NCBI RefSeq assembly: GCF_900111175.1
Contig: NZ_FOGI01000003.1
Coordinates: forward strand, 349,141-413,140
Length of the DNA stretch: 64,000 nt
Direction of reading: 5' to 3'
From: Actinokineospora terrae
GTDB taxonomy: Bacteria > Actinomycetota > Actinomycetes > Mycobacteriales > Pseudonocardiaceae
The translations under genes were made by a program, and so were the position numbers. Every line of letters starts with the position of its first letter. Position 1 is the stretch's first letter. The notes beneath the pieces are model-generated. The model made no database searches. It saw only the letters and a list, made by a program, of their open reading frames with translations, and was not told where the DNA came from. Of the stretch, positions 12,501-24,900 are shown in pieces.

Positions 12501-15500
12501 GGACGTGCGCTTGCGGGAGAGTTCGGGCCCGGTCGAACAGGGTCAATCCATCCTCAGTGGACAGAGCGGTCCCCAGTCGTTGACGGTCAGCGGTGGTGAG
12601 ACTCGAAGTGATCCCGCTGGCTTCTTCCCACAGGCCCCAGGCCAGGGAAACCGCGTTCTTGCCCTGAGCGCGAAGCTGGTGCGCTAGGGCATCCAGGTAG
12701 GCGTTGGCGGCCGAGTAGTTGGCCTGGCCCGGGGTTCCGAAGGTGGCGGAGGCCGACGAGTAGAAGGTCAGTGAGTCGAGTTCGAGGCAGGCAAGGACCC
12801 GCGCCGCGTCGGCCTTCGGCCCGAAAACGGTCTGCAGGCGGTCCGGGGTCAGGTCGATGATCAGGCCGTCGTCGGCGATACCGGCCGCGTGGATCACATC
12901 AGTGGGCTGGTACTCGGCGATCACCTCGGACAACGCGGTCGGGTCACTGATGTCGCAGGACACGATGGTCACGTCCGCGCCCGGCAACTCCTGACTCGCC
13001 TGCCCGCTCCGGGACACGAGCACGAGCCTGCGAACGCCTTGGTCGACCAGGTGACGCGCCAACGCCGACCCGAGCACGCCAGTCCCACCGGTGATGAGCA
13101 CTGTGGACAGTGGTCGCGGGATGGTGAAGACGTTCTTCCCCACGTGGCGGCCTTGTCCGAGGTGTCGGAACGCCGAGCGGGCGTCCCGGATGTCCCATGC
13201 CCTGGTCGGCAGCAGCCGGAGTTCGCCGTGTCCGAAGAGGGCGATCAACTCCTGGAGCATGGCCTGGAGGCGGTCCGGTCCGGCTTCGCTGAGGTCGAAC
13301 GCACGGTAGGTCAGGCCGGGGAAGTCAGCCGGGTCACGCAGGTCCGCCTTGCCCATCTCGATGAACCGGCCGCCGTCGCCCAGCAACCGCTTGGAGGCGT
13401 CGATGTACTCGCCTGCCAAGGAGTTCAGGACGACGTCGAACCCGGTCGCGCCGAACTTCTGCTCGAAGCCGAGGTCCCGCGAGGAAGCCAGGTCCTCGTC
13501 GGCGAGACCGGTTGACGGCCACTTGGCCGGGCTCGCCGTCCCGGACACGTGAGCGCCGAGGTGCCTGGCGATCTGGGTGGCCGCCATACCGACGCCACCC
13601 GCGGCCGCGTGCACGAGGATTCGCTCGCCCGCGCGCAGGCCTGCCAGGTCGACGAGCGCGTAGTAGGCGGTCAGGAACGCCATCGGAACCGCGGCGGCCT
13701 CGGTGTACGACCAGGACTCCGGCATCGGCGCGACCAGTCGCCGGTCGACGACGGCGTGCGGGCCGAACCCGCCGGTGAGCAGCCCGAAGACCCGGTCGCC
13801 CTCGGCCAGGTCGGTGACCCCGGCCCCGACCTCGACGACCACACCCGCGCCCTCGGAGCCCATGACGGCCTGCTCGGGGTAGCTGCCGAGCGCGATCAGG
13901 ACGTCCCGGAAGTTGATCCCCGCCGACCGGACCGCGACGCGCACCTCACCCGGTCGCAGCGTCTGGTCTGGTATGGACAGTGCGGCGAGGTTCTCCAGCG
14001 TGCCGCCGGTGGTGACGTCGAGGCGCCAGGGCTCGTCGGGGATGGCGATGCCTGGTTGGGCGCGGACGATGCGGGGCGCGAGAACGTTGCCGTCGCGTAC
14101 GGCCAGCTGCGGCTCGTCCAGCGCGAGCGCGCCGGCGAGGTCGCTCACGTCGGTGGCGTCGACCAGTACGAACCGGTCTGGGTGCTCGGACTGGGCCGAA
14201 CGCACCAAACCCCACGACGCCGCGGCCGCCAAGTCCGTGATGTCGTCGCCGGGGAGCGCGGCCACGGCACCCGAGCTGACCAGCACGAGCCGCGGGTCGG
14301 GGTTGTGCCTGATCCAGGCCTGCACCAGCCCCAGCGTGTCGGCGACGGTGTCGGGCATGGGGACCACGACATCGCGCACCTCGGTGTCGGCGCTCGCCGC
14401 CACCGGAACCCAGTCCACTGTGAACAGAGCATTGTCCAGCGACCGAGCCGACTTCGCCGCAACCCGCAGCGTCAGCGACTCGACACTGGCGACAAGGGCA
14501 CCGTCATCATCGGTGACAACGACCCGAACAGCGTCAGGGGCGATCCGAGTCAGGTAGGCACAAAGGCGTTCTGCCCCGGTGGCGTGCAGCGTGACCCCGG
14601 CCCAGGCAAACGGGACCACGGGCTCGCCGCCATCAGAGTCCAACGCCAACGCATGCAACACCGCGTCAAACAGTGCCGGATGAAGCCCAAACCCAGTGAC
14701 GTCCACAGGAGCACCGACCTCGGCGATCAAGCCCCGCCCGGTGCGGTGGACGGAGTGGAGGCCTTGAAACGCGGGCCCGTAGTCAAGCCCAGCCGCAGCC
14801 AGCGCGGGATAGAGGTCATCGAGTGCGGCAAGGTCACCAGCCACTTCCGGGGCAAAGGCCGATTCGGAGGTGGCTGTGCTGAGGACGCCGGAAGCGTGGC
14901 GGGTCCAGGTGGTGCCGGTGGTGGAGTGGATGGTGATGGAGCGGGTGCCGTCCGGGGTGGGGGCGGCTACGGAGAGTTGGAGGGTGGTGGGGAGGGTGAG
15001 CGGGGCCTCGATGGTGAGTTCGTCGAGGTGGGGGGTGCCGGTGGTGGCGCCTGCGTGGAGGGCGAGTTCGAGCAGGGCGGTGCCGGGGAGGACGACGGCG
15101 CCGTGGATGAAGTGGTCGGCTAGCCAGCCCTCGGCGGCAAGGGTGCCGGTGAACAGGTGGCCGCCGTCGCCGAGGGGGGTGGAGCCGGTGAGCAGTGGGT
15201 GGTTGGCGGGCTGGAGGCCGGTCGGGGCGGGCTTGGGCCTGGCCCAGAAGTGGCGGCGCTGGAAGGCGTAGGTGGGGAGGTCCGCTCCAGGGCCTCGGGT
15301 GGGCCACTGCACCGGTACACCACGGGTGAACAGCGTGGCCAGCGCGTGGTCGAAGGTGTCGATCTCCGGCTTCCCGGCCCGCACCAGCGGCACGGCGCCC
15401 GCGTCCAGGCTCTGCCGCACGAGAGCGGTCAGCACCCCATCAGGCCCCAGTTCCACGAACGTGCCCACGTCGCTGAGTCCGCTGACCGCCTCGTGGAACC

Positions 15501-18500
15501 GGACGGTCTCCCGGACCTGCCGCACCCAGTACTCCGGCGTCGCCGGGTCCCCGGTCGAGGTGCTCACCAGCGGAATCGTCGGACTGTCGAACGACAGACC
15601 CCGCACCACCTGCTCAAACTCGGCCAGCATCGGGTCCATCAAGTGGCTGTGGAACGCGTGCGACACCACCAGCCGCTTTACCCGACGAGATTGTTCACCA
15701 AACCTACGATCCAACAACTCAACAATCCCACGATCGCCCGATACGACAATCGAACGATCCGAGTTCACCGCCGCAAGGTCGACACCTGCGGGCAGGCCAT
15801 CGGGGAACTCGGCAGCCAGCTCGGACTCGGAGATCTCGACGGCCAGCATCGCGCCACCCGGGGGCAGGGCCTGCATGAGCCGGGCCCGAGCTGACACCAA
15901 GGTGCAGGCGTCGTCCAGGGAGAGGATGCCGGAGACGTGGGCGGCGGCCACCTCGCCGATGGAATGGCCGACGAGGATATCGGCGTGGATGCCGCGCGAC
16001 TCCAGGAGTCGGTAGAGAGCCACTTGGAGGGCGAAGATCGCGACCTGGGCGTTCCCGGTCTGGTCGATGGCGTCATCGTCGAACGACACCCGCGACACGA
16101 CCTCGTCAAAGGCCTCCGCGAACACCGGGAACACCCGCAGCTCGCGCCCCATACCCGCCCGCTGCGACCCCTGACCGGTGAACAGGTACACCAGCTTCCC
16201 GTCCACCACCGACCCCTCGACAACACCTCCACCGCCCTCGGCCAACCGCCCCAGCGCGGCAAGATCACCACCCGGCACGACCGCCCGGTACCCCAGCGCC
16301 GCCCGACCGTGGACAAGCGTGTGTGCGACCGCTGCCGGGTCGGCAGGGTAGGCCTCCAGGAAGCGCACCAACCGCGCTGCCTGCTCCCGAACCCCCACCG
16401 CGGAAGCAGCCGACAGCACCCACGCGGAAGTCGCACCAGTTCGCGACCCAGGCTGCTTGTCGTCCACACTGGATTCGCGAGTCACCTCAGAGGCAGCACT
16501 CCAGTTGGGTCCGCCCGCCTCCAGGATCACGTGCGCGTTCGTCCCGCTGACCCCGAACGACGACACGCCCACTCGGCGCGGGCCCGGTGACCACGGCTGG
16601 GACTCGGTGAGCAGGGACACCGCTCCCGCCGACCAGTCGACGTGCGAGGTCGGCGCGTCGATGTGCAGCGACCGCGGCAGGACACCGTGCCGCATGGCCT
16701 GCACCATCTTGATCACACCGGCGACACCCGCGGCGGCCTGGGTGTGGCCGATGTTGGACTTCACCGAGCCCAACCACAGTGGTGTCGCGCGGTCCTGCCC
16801 GTAGGTCGCCAGCAGCGCCTGCGCCTCGATCGGATCGCCAAGTACTGTGCCGGTGCCGTGCGCCTCCACAGCGTCCACATCAGACGGATCCAAGCCTGCC
16901 GCAGCCAGGGCGGAGAGGATCACTCGCTGCTGGGACGGACCGTTCGGCGCGGTGAGGCCATTGGACGCGCCATCCGAGTTCACCGCCGAGCCGCGAACGA
17001 CCGCCAACACGCTGTGCCCGTTCGCAATCGCGTCCGAGAGCCGTTCCACGAGCAGGACGCCGACGCCCTCACCCCACGAGGTGCCGTCGGCTGCCTGCGC
17101 GAAGGGCTTGCACCGGCCGTCCGCCGCCAGTCCGCGCTGGTGGGTGAACTCGACGAACGCACCCGGCGTCGCCATCACCGTCACGCCACTGGCCAGTGCG
17201 AGCGAGCACTCACCGTCCCGCAGAGCCTTCGCGGCCAGGTGCAACGCGACCAGCGACGACGAGCACGCCGTGTCCACAGTGACCGCAGGACCCTCAAGCC
17301 CGAAGCTGTACGCGATCCGTCCTGACAGGACACTCGCCGTGATCCCCGTCGACAGGTATCCCGCCAGACCTTCGGAAGCCAGCGCGACCCCGGCGTAGTC
17401 CTGCCCGTTGGTGCCCGCGAACACCCCGACCGGCTCACCCCGCAACGAGGTCGGGTCGATCCCGGCCCGCTCGAACACCTCCCACGTCGCCTCAAGGAGG
17501 AAGCGTTGCTGCGGGTCGAGGACCGTGGCCTCACGCGGGGAGATGCCGAACAGGTCGGCGTCGAACTCGGCGGCGTCGCGCAGGAAGGCGCCACGCAGCG
17601 AGTGTGAGCTGGACCGGAGGGCGTCGAGATCCCAACCCCGGTCCGTGGGGAACTCGTCGACGACCTCACGGCCGTTGGCGACCAGGTCCCACAGGGCCTC
17701 GGGCGAGTCGACACCACCCGGGAAGCGGCAACTCATGGCGATGATCGCGATGGGCTCGTCGGTCCGCGTGACGACCTCGGTCCGCGCTCGCGCTGTCTCG
17801 CCTCGTGCCTGGCGGCGGAGGTGTTCGGCCAGGGCGGTCGCGGTCGGGTAGTCGTAGACCAACGACGCGGGGAGCCGTTGTCCCGTCACGGTGGCCAGGC
17901 GGTCCCGGAGCTCGACGGCCGTGAGCGAGTCGAAACCCAGGTCCTTGAACGGCTTGCGCGCGTCGACCGACCCGGTGTACCCGAGCACGGTGGCCACCTC
18001 GGCGCGCACCAGGTCAAGCGCACCGCCGTCGTCCCATGTGGACTTCGAAACAGCGACGGCCGGAGTGCTCCAGGGGAGAAGCCGACTTGGCCTGCCGGAG
18101 GTGAAGACGGCGGCGAATCGTGGTCCGTCGATGTCGACCACGGTGACGTTGGTGTCTCCCGCGTCGAGCGCACGACCCAGCGCGGCCACCGCGCGGACCG
18201 GGGACATCGGCGTGAGACCGCGTTTGCGCAGGTAGTCCTCGGCATCGGCGTCCGTGAGCATGCCCGAACCGGCCCACGGCCCCCAGGAGACGCAGGTGGC
18301 GGACTTGCCTTGCGCACGCCGTTGAGCTGCGACGGCGTCGAGGTGCGCGTTCGCGGCGGCGTAGGCGGCTTGACCGCCACTGCCCCAGACACCCGCGATG
18401 GAGGAGAACAGCACCAGGTGGGCGTCGGGCAGCAGTTCGTGCAGGTTGGTCGCGCCGTCCGCCTTGGCGCGGGTGATCGCGGTGAACTCGTCCACAGTGG

Positions 18501-21500
18501 TCTCGGCGAGCGGAGTCGAGGCGACCACGCCTGCGGTGTGGAATGCGGCGGTGATGGTGTGTTCGGCGAGCAGCGCGGCGAGAGCGTCGCGGTCGGCGAC
18601 ATCGCAGGCGACGACCTCGGCTCGGGCGCCGAGGGTGGCCAGTTCTCGCACCAGGTCAGCGGCTCCGGGCGCGTCGGGACCACGCCTGCTGGTGAGCACC
18701 AGGTGCTCAGCACCCCGACCGGCGAGCCACCGGGCGACATGGCCGCCCAGCGCGCCGGTACCGCCGGTGATGAGGACGGTTCCTGTTGCGCGCCAGGGTA
18801 TTCCGCTGTTCGCGGGAGCGGGGATCAGGCGTCTGGCGTAGGTGGCGTCGGCACGGAGGGCGACCTGGTCTTCGTCACCGGCGAGGACGGCGGCGAGTCG
18901 GGCCAGGTCAGGGGTGGTGTCGAGGTCGATGAGGCCGCCCCAGCGGTCGGGGTGCTCCAGGGCCGCCACCTGCCCGAGGCCCCAGAGTTGGGCGGCCGCA
19001 GGGTCGGTGACCGGGTCGGCGGGTCCCGTGGAGATCGCGCCTCGGGTGAGGACCCAGATCGGGGCGGTCGCGGTGCGCAGCAGGTCGATGACCGTCGCCG
19101 GGTCGGCGCCCGGGGCCACCAGGACGGCGGCGGGGTTATCGCTCCTGGGCAGGTCGGAGAGCGTGGGGTCGTCGCCGATGACGTGCCAGCCCTGGTCTCC
19201 GGCGGGCTTCGGGTCCACTGGGGACCAGTCGATCCGGTAGCGCCAGTCGTCGACCGCGGCTTCGGTGGACGCCGGTGCGAGCCAGTAGTGGGCCCGTTGG
19301 AACGGGTAGACCGGCAGCGGCACACGTCGACCTCGCGGCAGGACCGCCGTCCAGTCCACCGGCACGCCGACGACGTGCAGCCGCGCCACGGCGGTGAGCA
19401 GCGAGTCCGGCTCGTCGTGGCCCGCCCGCAGTGTCGGTACGCCGCCCACCAGCGCGGACAGGACCCCGTCCGGCCCGAGTTCCAGGTACCGCGTGCTCTC
19501 GTCCAGCCCGCCGACCGCGTCCGCGAACCGCACCGTCTCCCGGACCTGCCGCACCCAGTACCCCGGCGTGCTCGGGTCGCCCGTGGCCGTGGCCACCACC
19601 GGGATCGTCGGGCTCGCAAACGACAACCCCGCCACGACCCGCTCAAACTCACCCAACATCGGGTCCATCAAGTGCGAGTGGAACGCGTGCGACACCACCA
19701 ACCGCTTCACCCGACGAGATTGTTCACCAAACCTACGATCCAACAGTTCAACAATCCGACGATCCCCCGATACGACAATCGAACGATCAGAGTTCACCGC
19801 CGCGAGATCAACGCCCTCGGGGAGGCCATCAGGGAACTCGACAGCCAGGTCAGCCTCGGAGATCTCCACCGCCAGCATCGCGCCACCGGTCGGGAGCGCC
19901 TGCATCAGACGGGCACGAGCAGCGACCAGGGTGCACGCGTCATCCAGCGACAGGATGCCGGAGACGTGAGCGGCGGCCACCTCGCCGATGGAATGGCCGA
20001 CGAGGACATCGGGACGGACGCCCCAGGACTCGACCAGCCGGAACAGCGCGACCTGGAGGGCGAACAGCGCGACCTGGGCATTCCCGGTCTGGTCGATCGC
20101 GGCGTCGTCGAACGGGAGGCGGGCGTGGAGGTCGTCGACGACCTCCGCGAACACCGGGAACACCCGGAGCGCCTGCCCCATGCCCGCCCGCTGCGACCCC
20201 TGGCCCGTGAACAGGAACGCCAGATCACCGTCGACCGCCGTGCCCCGGACGACACCAGGACCCGACTCCCCACGAGCCACCGCGTCCAACCCGACGCGGC
20301 CCCCGACCACGACCGCCCGCTCGTCCAGCACGGCCCGAGTCGTGGCGAGCGACCAGGCGATGTCCACATCAGACTCTTCAACCGCCGCCAACAGTTCAGC
20401 CTGAGCCCGAAGCGCCTCCGCACTCCGCGCCGACAGCACCCACGGCGTCCCAACGACGGCCGGCTCGGCAGGCACCTCAACCGGTTCAGCCGCGTACGAC
20501 TCCAGGATGATGTGCGCGTTGGTCCCGCTGATCCCGAACGACGACACCGCGGCACGCCGAGGCCGATCCACCTCGGGCCACGGCCGCGCCTCCGTCAGCA
20601 GCGACACCGCGCCCCGCCCCCACGCGGCGTGCGGGGTGGGCGTGTCCACGTGCAGGGTCTTGGGCAGCGTCGCGTGCCTCAGCGCCAGCACCATCTTGAT
20701 CACGCCGGCCGCGCCGGACGCCGCCTGCGTGTGCCCGATGTTGGACTTCAGCGACCCCAACCACAGCGGCTCCACCCGCCCCTGCCCGTAGGTGGCGAGC
20801 AGTGCCTGCGCCTCGATCGGATCGCCGAGCCGGGTCCCGGTGCCGTGCCCCTCGACAACGTCCACATCGGACGACGAGATCCCGGCTGACTCCAACGCCG
20901 CCCTGATCACGCGCTGCTGCGAAGGACCGTTCGGGGCCGTCAGACCATTCGACGCGCCATCGGAGTTCACCGCCGACCCGCGCACCACGGCCAGGACGTC
21001 GTGCCCCCTGGCCACCGCGTCCGACAGCTTCTCCACGACCAACACCGCGACGCCCTCGGACCACCCGGTCCCGTCCGCCGCCCCAGCGAAGGACTTGCAC
21101 CGACCGTCGACCGCCAATCCGTTCTGCCGCGCAAATTCTGCGAACACCGCGGTCGACGGCACGACGGTCACGCCGCCCACCAACGCCATCGAACACTCGT
21201 CCGCACGCAACGCCCGCATCGCCATGTGCAAGGCGACCAGCGACGACGAACACGCCGTGTCGATGGTGACCGCGGGCCCCTCCAACCCGAGCGTGTAGGC
21301 GACGCGCCCGGAGATCACGCTGTTCGCCGTCCCGGTGAGCGCGTGCCCCGCGACTTCCTCGGGCAGCGTGACCCCAGCGCCATAACCGGAGTTGGACGCA
21401 CCGGCGAACACGCCCGTCGCACTGCCGCGCAACGAGTCGGGCGCGATCCCGGCACGCTCCAGGGCCTCCCAGCTGGACTCCAGCAGCAGTCGCTGCTGCG

Positions 21501-21837
21501 GGTCCATCGCCAGCGCTTCCCGCGGCGAGATCCCGAACAGTCCGGCGTCGAACGTGGTCGCGCTGTCGACGAATCCGCCCGCGCGGGCGTAGTCGACATC
21601 GCTGACCAGGTCCCAGCCCCGGTCGCCGGGGAACCCGGTGATGCCGTCGCCGCCGCGCGACACCAGGTCCCACAACTGGTCCGGCGAGGTCACGCCGCCG
21701 GGCAGCCTGCAGGCCATCCCGACGATGGCGATCGGCTCCCCCGCGGCGGCGACCAGGTCCCGGTTCTGCTTGCGCAGCCGCTCGGTCTCCTTCAGCGACG
21801 CCCGCAGCGCCTCGACGATCTGCTGCTCACGGCTCAT
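1..21837 (-). CDS. PKS3: type I modular polyketide synthase, modules 9-13 (3' end outside window)
   Basis: An open frame of 7279 codons with no stop, cut by the left edge of the window; the KS starts of modules 10-13 all fall in the same frame as the ATG. Domain order: docking helix; KS-AT-KR-ACP (m9); KS-AT-DH-ER-KR-ACP (m10); KS-AT-KR-ACP (m11); KS-AT-KR-ACP (m12); KS-AT-KR (m13, ACP beyond the edge). All visible active-site residues are intact and all ATs carry HAFH. The last residues seen are the KR substrate-loop region ([12 protein letters not shown]), so at least one ACP and probably more modules follow. The N-terminal helix matches the class-1 type that partners C-termini like that of PKS2. 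Odd features are a 150-residue heptad-repeat linker between modules 12 and 13 and divergent ATs in those two modules. Confidence 0.96.
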   Translation of the reverse strand, partial: MSREQQIVEALRASLKETERLRKQNRDLVAAAGEPIAIVGMACRLPGGVTSPDQLWDLVSRGGDGITGFPGDRGWDLVSDVDYARAGGFVDSATTFDAGLFGISPREALAMDPQQRLLLESSWEALERAGIAPDSLRGSATGVFAGASNSGYGAGVTLPEEVAGHALTGTANSVISGRVAYTLGLEGPAVTIDTACSSSLVALHMAMRALRADECSMALVGGVTVVPSTAVFAEFARQNGLAVDGRCKSFAGAADGTGWSEGVAVLVVEKLSDAVARGHDVLAVVRGSAVNSDGASNGLTAPNGPSQQRVIRAALESAGISSSDVDVVEGHGTGTRLGDPIEAQALLATYGQGRVEPLWLGSLKSNIGHTQAASGAAGVIKMVLALRHATLPKTLHVDTPTPHAAWGRGAVSLLTEARPWPEVDRPRRAAVSSFGISGTNAHIILESYAAEPVEVPAEPAVVGTPWVLSARSAEALRAQAELLAAVEESDVDIAWSLATTRAVLDERAVVVGGRVGLDAVARGESGPGVVRGTAVDGDLAFLFTGQGSQRAGMGQALRVFPVFAEVVDDLHARLPFDDAAIDQTGNAQVALFALQVALFRLVESWGVRPDVLVGHSIGEVAAAHVSGILSLDDACTLVAARARLMQALPTGGAMLAVEISEADLAVEFPDGLPEGVDLAAVNSDRSIVVSGDRRIVELLDRRFGEQSRRVKRLVVSHAFHSHLMDPMLGEFERVVAGLSFASPTIPVVATATGDPSTPGYWVRQVRETVRFADAVGGLDESTRYLELGPDGVLSALVGGVPTLRAGHDEPDSLLTAVARLHVVGVPVDWTAVLPRGRRVPLPVYPFQRAHYWLAPASTEAAVDDWRYRIDWSPVDPKPAGDQGWHVIGDDPTLSDLPRSDNPAAVLVAPGADPATVIDLLRTATAPIWVLTRGAISTGPADPVTDPAAAQLWGLGQVAALEHPDRWGGLIDLDTTPDLARLAAVLAGDEDQVALRADATYARRLIPAPANSGIPWRATGTVLITGGTGALGGHVARWLAGRGAEHLVLTSRRGPDAPGAADLVRELATLGARAEVVACDVADRDALAALLAEHTITAAFHTAGVVASTPLAETTVDEFTAITRAKADGATNLHELLPDAHLVLFSSIAGVWGSGGQAAYAAANAHLDAVAAQRRAQGKSATCVSWGPWAGSGMLTDADAEDYLRKRGLTPMSPVRAVAALGRALDAGDTNVTVVDIDGPRFAAVFTSGRPSRLLPWSTPAVAVSKSTWDDGGALDLVRAEVATVLGYTGSVDARKPFKDLGFDSLTAVELRDRLATVTGQRLPASLVYDYPTATALAEHLRRQARGETARARTEVVTRTDEPIAIIAMSCRFPGGVDSPEALWDLVANGREVVDEFPTDRGWDLDALRSSSHSLRGAFLRDAAEFDADLFGISPREATVLDPQQRFLLEATWEVFERAGIDPTSLRGEPVGVFAGTNGQDYAGVALASEGLAGYLSTGITASVLSGRIAYSFGLEGPAVTVDTACSSSLVALHLAAKALRDGECSLALASGVTVMATPGAFVEFTHQRGLAADGRCKPFAQAADGTSWGEGVGVLLVERLSDAIANGHSVLAVVRGSAVNSDGASNGLTAPNGPSQQRVILSALAAAGLDPSDVDAVEAHGTGTVLGDPIEAQALLATYGQDRATPLWLGSVKSNIGHTQAAAGVAGVIKMVQAMRHGVLPRSLHIDAPTSHVDWSAGAVSLLTESQPWSPGPRRVGVSSFGVSGTNAHVILEAGGPNWSAASEVTRESSVDDKQPGSRTGATSAWVLSAASAVGVREQAARLVRFLEAYPADPAAVAHTLVHGRAALGYRAVVPGGDLAALGRLAEGGGGVVEGSVVDGKLVYLFTGQGSQRAGMGRELRVFPVFAEAFDEVVSRVSFDDDAIDQTGNAQVAIFALQVALYRLLESRGIHADILVGHSIGEVAAAHVSGILSLDDACTLVSARARLMQALPPGGAMLAVEISESELAAEFPDGLPAGVDLAAVNSDRSIVVSGDRGIVELLDRRFGEQSRRVKRLVVSHAFHSHLMDPMLAEFEQVVRGLSFDSPTIPLVSTSTGDPATPEYWVRQVRETVRFHEAVSGLSDVGTFVELGPDGVLTALVRQSLDAGAVPLVRAGKPEIDTFDHALATLFTRGVPVQWPTRGPGADLPTYAFQRRHFWARPKPAPTGLQPANHPLLTGSTPLGDGGHLFTGTLAAEGWLADHFIHGAVVLPGTALLELALHAGATTGTPHLDELTIEAPLTLPTTLQLSVAAPTPDGTRSITIHSTTGTTWTRHASGVLSTATSESAFAPEVAGDLAALDDLYPALAAAGLDYGPAFQGLHSVHRTGRGLIAEVGAPVDVTGFGLHPALFDAVLHALALDSDGGEPVVPFAWAGVTLHATGAERLCAYLTRIAPDAVRVVVTDDDGALVASVESLTLRVAAKSARSLDNALFTVDWVPVAASADTEVRDVVVPMPDTVADTLGLVQAWIRHNPDPRLVLVSSGAVAALPGDDITDLAAAASWGLVRSAQSEHPDRFVLVDATDVSDLAGALALDEPQLAVRDGNVLAPRIVRAQPGIAIPDEPWRLDVTTGGTLENLAALSIPDQTLRPGEVRVAVRSAGINFRDVLIALGSYPEQAVMGSEGAGVVVEVGAGVTDLAEGDRVFGLLTGGFGPHAVVDRRLVAPMPESWSYTEAAAVPMAFLTAYYALVDLAGLRAGERILVHAAAGGVGMAATQIARHLGAHVSGTASPAKWPSTGLADEDLASSRDLGFEQKFGATGFDVVLNSLAGEYIDASKRLLGDGGRFIEMGKADLRDPADFPGLTYRAFDLSEAGPDRLQAMLQELIALFGHGELRLLPTRAWDIRDARSAFRHLGQGRHVGKNVFTIPRPLSTVLITGGTGVLGSALARHLVDQGVRRLVLVSRSGQASQELPGADVTIVSCDISDPTALSEVIAEYQPTDVIHAAGIADDGLIIDLTPDRLQTVFGPKADAARVLACLELDSLTFYSSASATFGTPGQANYSAANAYLDALAHQLRAQGKNAVSLAWGLWEEASGITSSLTTADRQRLGTALSTEDGLTLFDRARTLPQAHVLPMRVDARSAHPLLRGMSVGAQRRAKAVSLTTDNALDLVREHVAAVLGHASADAVDPRRAFRDLGFDSLTSVELRNRINSATGLRLPPTIVFDHPTPVALAALLSETRPAAKKTVARVVDAGADDIVIVGMACRFPGGAGSPEELWELVVSGVDAIGEFPRDRGWDLDALYDPDPERLGTTYTRAGGFVSTATEFDAGLFGISPREAAAMDPQQRLLLETTWEAFERAGIDPMSLHGSRSGVFMGVATSLYGLDSGPSEGHSLTGIATSVASGRLAYTFGLEGPALTVDTACSSSLVALHLAVQALRNGECALALAGGATVMATPGIFTEFSRQKGLSVDGRCRSFAADADGTGWGEGVGILVVERRSDAVANGHEILAVVRGTAVNSDGASNGLTAPNGPSQQRVIEAALAVGGLAPSDVDLVEAHGTGTVLGDPIEAQALLATYGQDRAEPLWLGSVKSNIGHTQSASGVAGVIKVVEALRRGVLPGTLHADEPTPHVDWTAGSVSLLTESRPWPSVERPRRAGVSSFGVSGTNAHVIIEQAGPAPVVVAEPRAADPVVPWVLSAASTDALRAQASRLAAHSAGLDPVDVGLSLASARADLDHRLVVVGATTDDLRTALLEAEGQVISRGRVAFLFTGQGSQQADMGQELRVFPAFKAAFDDVRARLPYSDEAIDQTGNAQPALFAVEVATFRLLESWGVHPDVLVGHSIGEVAAAHVAGILTLDDACTLVAARASLMQALPSGGAMLAVEISEADLAAQFSDGLPAGVDLAAVNSDRSIVVSGDRGIVELLDRRFVEQSCRVKRLVVSHAFHSHLMDPMLDEFRQVVAGLSFAKPTIPLVSTAAGDPSTPEYWVRQVRETVRFSQAVRESGAATFVEVGPGGVLSALVHHSVDGAVTAPAVRPGDEVPALVRAVGTAWTRGVAVDWSAVFAQWGGRRVALPTYAFQRSRYWLEPRRRIESTEDWRYQVDWAPVDDGSVTAGKWAVQGAADVAAALKSAGVTVVDDVADAGGLVVEVDAPGLLRVVAEATVPVWAVTRGGVDAAEVWGVGRVAAIEMPQVWGGLIDLPAGADARVAKVLGGTEDQVLLRPNGAVARRLRRAPLGHRRQWTVDGPVLITGGTGALGLEVARWLVTRGATEVVLASRRGGTAPDLGVPVHVAACDIADRDAVAALLARHPATMIVHAAGIDTRTPLISADPAAYAEVTRAKVLGARNLHELAPDAHLIFFSSIAGVWGSSGQSAYAAGNAYLDALAEHRAAAGQRATSIAWGPWSAGMATGAASDYLRRRGLNPLRPDRALSALGDALDSGDTAVVIADVDWERFVPAFTSVRPSPLLTEFVPADTAPTHGSWASTTADLSTQERLASVLALVRKHAADALGHPDSTTIEPGKPFKELGFDSLTAVDLRNRLVATTAFAIPATAVFDHPTAQALADHLLGFLAEEKPESAQPVQARDTTDPIVIVGMACRYPGGVNSPEDLWELVTTGTDAIADFPADRGWDLGADVTYARRGGFVDTATQFDADLFSISPREALAMDPQQRLVLETAWEAFERAGVDPLSLRGSATGVFVGASNSGYGTGAELPAEIEGHFLTGTANSVMSGRIAYTLGLEGPAVTVDTACSSSLVALHWAIRALRDGECDLALAGGVTVIPSPAVFAEFATQGGLAADGRCKAFADAADGTGWSEGVGVLVVERLSDALRNGHRVLAVVRGSAVNSDGASNGLTAPNGPSQQRVIKAALASGGLTESDVDAVEGHGTGTRLGDPIEAQALLATYGQDRDEPLWLGSLKSNIGHAQAASGVGGVIKMVLALRHGVLPRTLHVDAPSSHVTWGAGAVSLLTESRPWPEVDRPRRAAVSSFGVSGTNAHTILEEYPGADPVIEAEDLVLPWVVSGRSAEALRAQALRLRDFAGRYPNAAVARALVASRADLSHRAVVTGAAALEALIADRPAPGLVRGVAGDGRLGFLFTGQGSQRVGMGRGLYSAYPVFVAAFDAVCARVSLDEPLADVVFGDGALLDQTAYAQAGLFALQVAVFRLVESWGVRPDVLIGHSIGELAAAHVAGVLSLDDACVLLTARARLMQALPAGGAMLAVEASESELVAEFPDGLPAGVDLAAVNSDRSIVLSGELSAIESLNGRIEGRRTKRLSVSHAFHSHLVEPMLGEFAEVVETLVFRRPEIPLAPTSVGDVATPEYWVRQVRETVRFADAVRSVDVGTWLELGPDGVLAAMVQQTVAASAVPVLRGGRDEAESIVDAVAHLHVNGGRVDWTAILGRAVPLDLPTYAFQRERYWLDQAVAADDGFWAAVESGAVQVSEGEREQLSAVLPMLTALRRDHRERSTVDSWRYRVTWRPLVDASRTISGRWLVITPDGAVPDDIAGALAGVEIVAAAPGGLPVVDGVVGVVALLPVEDVLGVVQADLPAPLWCVTRGAVAVDGESVDPEQARVWGLGRVAALEVPGRWGGLVDVPAELTGRAARRFAAVLAGDEREVAVRASGVFGRRLRRAAVGARGTWSPDGPVLVTGGTGALGAEVARWLVEQGATELVLVSRRGPDAPGAAELVAGLDASVSIVACDVADRDAVARLLAEHPVRAVFHAAGIVDDGVLDALTKPRLDAVLRSKSARWLDELAVAATTFVVFSSLAGVIGSAGQGNYAAANAELDALVESRRARGLPGLSVAWGPWSGAGMAADVSTRLRRGGLRPLAPRRALTALATALSAADTAITIADVDWPNVTSTSPLLEDFPTRHHTPEPVRDLLDLVITHTAAILGHPTVAPDRAFRDLGIDSLTALELRNSLSAAITHPLPASVVFDYPTPAAVAAHLGTLVIHNPTTHPQPAADPSPNPAEPVDWTRAAPRSGWGLPSRAGAREPGVDEAGKSLDGVVDRSGSGVVEAGPAAVDLSLVADEPSPAIAESSLAIVEPSVVAAESRLATVEPRLAIVEPGLVAVEAGRTGRRGPVDPGVLAAGGDGVSVRTRDGVDEDSVVIVGMACRLPGGAEGPEGLWRVVRDGVDGMVGFPDDRGWELGRLFDDDPERVGTSYARVGGFLGTATEFDAALFGISPREAVGMDPQQRLMLEASWAAIEDAGIDPRGLKGSRTGVFAGTNGQDYPALLVGKSELEGHIGTGNAASVLSGRIAYTFGLEGPALTVDTACSSSLVALHLAAKALKGGECDMALAGGVTIMSTPGAFIEFSRQRGLAPDGRCKAFAAAADGTGWGEGVGVLVVMRLGDALKAGRRVLAVVRGTAVNQDGASNGLTAPNGPAQQRVIEAALADARLRTSDVDVVEAHGTGTSLGDPIEAQALLNTYGQGRDEPLWIGSVKSNIGHTQAAAGVAGIIKMVMAMRHRELPRTLHVDAPSAQVDWSAGDVALLTEPRQWPADRPRRAGISSFGVSGTNAHVIIEDYPAAAISQVELEEPVPFVLSAASPEALVGQARALLDIKPTLDVAASLLDRAKLPHRAVIIATDADEFATGLRAVADRGQADKGGLAILFTGQGSQRAHMGRELRAYPAFAQAFDDIRDRLPFDDNAIDDTVHAQAAIFALEVALYRLVESWGIAPDVLIGHSIGEVAAAHVSGILSLDDACALVAARGRLMQALPAGGAMLAVEAEPHEIDLPPGVALAAVNAARSLVVSGDEDAVDALAERWSTEGRRVKRLVVSHAFHSHRMDPMLPEFSAIVHQLTLSPGHHSVISTVHPDADLGSPDYWVRQVREPVRFTDAVAEARRRGVTRFLELGPDGVLTALVGTDADVAVTGLRAGKGERETVLAAVGRLHEAGVEVDWRPLVAGGRQVPLPTYAFDRQRFWPLAAKRSRVDDLTYDITWTPVAAPNGRLDGTWAVLGDDTRGIGKLLEAHGAEVVTQEVDGLAGIVSLLSLNDTVALLKRDGAPIWCVTEGAVSIDGEATDPELAQLWGLGRVAALERPRRWGGLIDGDGPGVIAALAGTEDQVAVRDGGLLARRLKGTKLLPTKTWRPTGPVLVTGGTGALGIEVARWLADRGADELVLVSRRGAGAPGVADLVESIDAQVHVVSCDLGDKEAVRQLLRDHPVTAIVHAAGVAGVADLVDLDADTMADALRAKATGAQHLDELATVDTFVLFSSIAGVWGSGGQAAYAAANAALDALAHRRHAAGKPVTSVAWGPWAGAGMAAGSEDYLGKRGLTALDPADALE
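3658..3846 (-). repeat. 21-bp tandem repeat encoding nine heptads in the linker before KS13
   Basis: Seven clear 21-bp units (3658-3804) and two degraded ones (to 3846). On the plus strand they follow the pattern CTCgACgaTGGCAAGcCTGGg. In the PKS3 frame each encodes seven residues such as [42 protein letters not shown]. The array forms the core of a ~150-residue Pro/Ala/Glu/Gly-rich linker (nt ~3560-4020, residues ~5940-6090) between ACP12 and KS13. Most other linkers in this system are roughly 25-50 residues. Confidence 0.9.
4020..8130 (-). other. Module 12: KS-AT(malonyl)-KR(B)-ACP
   Basis: KS Cys4734 ([12 protein letters not shown] class). AT Ser5164 with HAFH from 5263, but this AT has its own extra acidic stretch ([14 protein letters not shown]) and no low-G+C cassette. 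A KR-preceding dimerisation element ([11 protein letters not shown] to [11 protein letters not shown], nt ~5490-5600) is present. KR has VDD at 5712-5714 and Tyr5765, B type. ACP Ser5898 in the variant GIDSL. Together these mark the module as different in origin from modules 3-11. Confidence 0.91.
8165..12140 (-). other. Module 11: KS-AT(malonyl)-KR(A)-ACP
   Basis: KS Cys3404 ([10 protein letters not shown] and FTEFSRQ class, as KS5 and KS8), AT Ser3823 with HAFH from 3924. The KR lacks LDD ([11 protein letters not shown]) and has Trp4349 eight residues before Tyr4357 with the catalytic Asn four residues after it, type A1. ACP Ser4514. Predicted output is an A-type hydroxyl. Confidence 0.92.
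10097..10168 (-). repeat. Low-G+C 72-bp AT cassette, copy in module 11
   Basis: Identical over 72 bp to the module 7 and module 2 copies. Encodes the AT segment from DRSIVVSGD to VEQS just before the HAFH region, with AT-ending codons (GAT, CGT, ATT, GTA, TTT, CAA). About half G+C, against roughly 70% or more around it. Confidence 0.9.
12181..17763 (-). other. Module 10: KS-AT(malonyl)-DH-ER-KR-ACP (fully reducing)
   Basis: KS Cys1525 with GTNGQDY, AT Ser1959 with HAFH from 2060. DH has His2242 in [12 protein letters not shown] and Asp2391 in [13 protein letters not shown] covers about 2595-2905 with [11 protein letters not shown] near 2750. KR has ADD at 2988-2990 and Tyr3041. ACP Ser3180. 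This is the third fully reducing module, again three steps after the previous one. Confidence 0.92.
15689..15760 (-). repeat. Low-G+C 72-bp AT cassette, copy in module 10
   Basis: Same segment and codon bias; differs from the module 11 copy at a few bases (TTCACCA, CAACTC, GATCGCCC on the plus strand). The coding part reads FGEQS instead of FVEQS. Confidence 0.9.
17808..21837 (-). other. Module 9: docking helix-KS-AT(malonyl)-KR(A)-ACP
   Basis: Docking helix in about residues 1-32, KS Cys196 ([12 protein letters not shown] class, as KS6 and KS12), AT Ser616 with HAFH from 717. The KR lacks LDD ([11 protein letters not shown]) and has Trp1151 eight residues before Tyr1159, type A1. ACP Ser1304. 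Predicted output is an A-type hydroxyl. Confidence 0.92.
19718..19789 (-). repeat. Low-G+C 72-bp AT cassette, copy in module 9
   Basis: Differs at a few positions (TTCACCA, CAGTTC, TCCGAC; ends GATCA). Encodes the FGEQS version. Confidence 0.9.
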
Positions 21838-21843
21838 GCTGGA

Positions 21844-21849
21844 CTCCAC
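21844..21849 (-). promoter_or_regulatory. Ribosome binding site of PKS3
   Basis: GTGGAG on the minus strand, 6 bases before the ATG at 21837, in the 68-bp gap after PKS2. The start fits because the protein then begins with a docking helix ([20 protein letters not shown]) directly before KS9. The rest of the gap shows no terminator or promoter that I can support. Confidence 0.55.
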
Positions 21850-21905
21850 GGGTTCGCGCCGCCGGGGCTGGCACGGTCAGGTACCGCTGCGAGGGGCTCA
21901 CCCGG

Positions 21906-24900
21906 TCACGCACCCGGGTTGTCTAAAGCGGACTGGATGAGGGCGTCGACGTCCATCAGGTCGATATCGGAGCTGTCGTCGGCAACCGGTTCGGGGACCA
22001 CTCGCAGCAGGTCGAGGATGCCCGCGGCGCGTAGCCGGTCGAGCGGGAGTTCGGCGAGCGCGCGGCGGATCTCGGCTTCCTCGGGGTCGACGGCCAACTC
22101 GTCGGCCAAGTGGTCGGCCAGCGCGGTTGGGGTGGGGTAGTCGAAGACGAGCGCTGTGGGCAGGTCGAGGCCGGTGGACTCGGCCAGCCGGGTGCGGACC
22201 CGCACCGCCGTGAGCGAGTCGAAGCCCAGGTCGGCGAAGCCCGCGCGGGCAGGGACTGCGGAGACCGAGGTGTGACCGAGTACGTCGGCGGCGGTGCGGC
22301 GGACCAGGTCGAGCAACGCGCGTTGACGTTCGGCCGGGGTCGCGGTAGTCAGTCGGGTGGCGAAGTCAGTGAGCCCAGTGGCGTCTGCGGGAGCCGCCTG
22401 GAAGGCCGCGAGGAACGGGCTGGGGCGCGTGGCGGTGAAGGTCGGCAGGAACCGGTCCCAGTCGACATCGGCGATGACCACGTGGGTGTCGTTCGCCGCC
22501 AGGGCATCGCCCAAGGCCGCGACGGCCCGGTCCGGGGACATCGGGGTCAGGCCGCGTTCCCGCAGGTAAGCCTCGGCGTCACCCGATGCGAGACCACCAT
22601 CCGCCCACGGTCCCCACGACACGGCGGTCGCCTTCTGCCCCCGGGCGCGGCGGCGAGTGGCGAGTGCGTCGAGCGCTGCATTCGCTGCGGCGTAAGCAGC
22701 TTGGCCACCACTGCCCCAGACGCCCGCGATGGAGGAGAACAGCACGAGGTGGGCATCGGGGAGCAGTTCGTCGAGGTGGCGGGCTCCGTCCACTTTGGCG
22801 CGCTGCGTCTCGGCGAGGTCGTCGAGATCGGCGATGGGATTGGTGCCCGCGACCCCGGCGGCGTGGATGACGACGGTGGGCCGGTACTCAGCCGTCAGGG
22901 CGGCCAAGGCGTCCCGATCCGCGGCGTCACACGCGACCACGTCGACCCGGATACCCAACTCGGCGACCAGTGCGCCTACACCTGGCGCGTCCGGTCCGCG
23001 GCGGCTGGTCAGCACGAGGTGGTTGGCACCACGGCGAACCAGCCAGCGGGCGACGTGGGCGGCGAGAGCACCGGTCCCGCCGGTGATCAGGACCGGACCG
23101 TCCGGAGTCCACCGCGTTCCGCTGGGTTTCGGCGCCCGCACCAGGCGACGGGCGAGCACTCGGCCGTCGCGGAGGGTGAGTTGGTCTTCGCTGCCGGACA
23201 GGGGAAGCGTGGTGGGCTCGCCATCGATGTCGATGAGCCCGCCCCACCGCCGCTCAAGTCCAGCGACTCGGCCAAGACCCCACACTCGGGCCTGGTCAGG
23301 GTCGGTGCCCGCGTCGCGGGTGGCGGCCCAGACGGGCGCCAAGGGGTTGGCTTTGAGGACGCGCAGGACGGTCTCGGCGGAGTCTGGCAGGACGAGGATC
23401 CCCTCGGCCGGGGTGTCGGCTACCTGCGCGAGGCTGACTTCGGCGACCTCGGCGGTCTTGCGGAGCGCCTCGACGATGGCGGGGTCGTTGTCGCCCACGA
23501 CCAGCCAGTGGCCAGTGGCGGGTTCGGGGGTGACCTCGGTCCAGTCGACCCGGTAGCGCCAGGTGTCCGCCGCCGCAGGTTCGTCGGTGAGCCAGAAGTG
23601 CGTCCGGTCGAACGGGTAGGTCGGCAGGACCGCGCGCGGCCCGTCCCCCACGACAGCGGTCCAGTTCACCGGCACGCCACGGACGTAGGCGGCGGCTACC
23701 GCACTGACCGCGGTGCTCGGCTCGTCCGCACCCGCCCGCAGCATCGGTGCCCCGCTGCCCACCAGCGCCGACAGCACCCCATCCGGCCCCAACTCCAGGA
23801 AGGTCGCGTCGCCCAACCCCGCGACCGCCCCGGCGAACCGGACTGTCTCCCGCACCTGCCGCACCCAGTACCCCGGCGTGGTCGGGTCACCCGCGGCAGT
23901 GCTCACCAGGCCGATGGTCGGATCGGCGAACAAGAGCCCGCTGACCACCCGCTCGAACTCATCGAGCATCGGGTCCATCAAGTGGCTGTGGAAGGCGTGC
24001 GACACCACCAGCCGCTTCACCCGACGAGATTGTTCACCAAACCTACGATCCAACAGTTCAACAATCCCACGATCCCCCGATACGACAATCGAACGATCCG
24101 AGTTGACCGCAGCGAGGTCGACACCTGCGGGGAGGCCATCAGGGAACTCCAAGGCCAGGTCAGCCTCCGAGATCTCCACCGCCAGCATCGCGCCACCAGT
24201 CGGGAGACCCTGCATCAGACGGGCACGAGCGGCGACCAGCGTGCACGCGTCGTCCAGGGAGAGGATGCCCGCGACATGGGCAGCGGCTACCTCGCCGATG
24301 GAATGGCCGACGAGGACATCGGGGCGGACGCCCCAGGACTCCAGCAGGCGGAACAGCGCCACCTGGAGCGCGAAGATCGCAGGCTGGGCGTTCCCGGTCT
24401 CGTCGATCGCGGAGTCGTCGAACGGGACCCGAGCCCGAACGGCGTCGAAGGCCTCGGCGAAGGCCGGGAAGGTCCGCAACTGCTGGCCCATGCCCGCCCG
24501 CTGCGAGCCCTGGCCGGTGAACAGGAACACGAGCCGCCCAGGGCCAGCGACCCCGGTGGCGACAGGTGGGGCCAGCGGGTCGAGCAGGACAGCGCGGTGC
24601 GGCAGGTCAGCGCGGGTGGCGATCAACGCGCGGGCGACCTCGACCGGCGCAGCGGCGACCGCCGAGACCGCCGCCAACTGGGCGTCCAACGCGCCCGGAC
24701 TGCCCGCTGACACGACGAGCGGGACGACAGCAGGCGTCGGATCGACCGCGCGGGGCGGCAGGACCTGCGCGGGAGCTTCCTCGATGATCGTGTGCACGTT
24801 AGTCCCGCTGACCCCGAACGACGAGATCCCCGCCCGGCGCGGCCGAACCCCACGGGCCCACGGCCGCGACTCGGTCAGCAGCGACACCGAACCCGACGAC

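Noticed and set aside
17821..20889. Plus-strand open frame of 1022 codons
   Set aside because: Antisense to module 9 and composed of shadow sequence like the other plus-strand frames.
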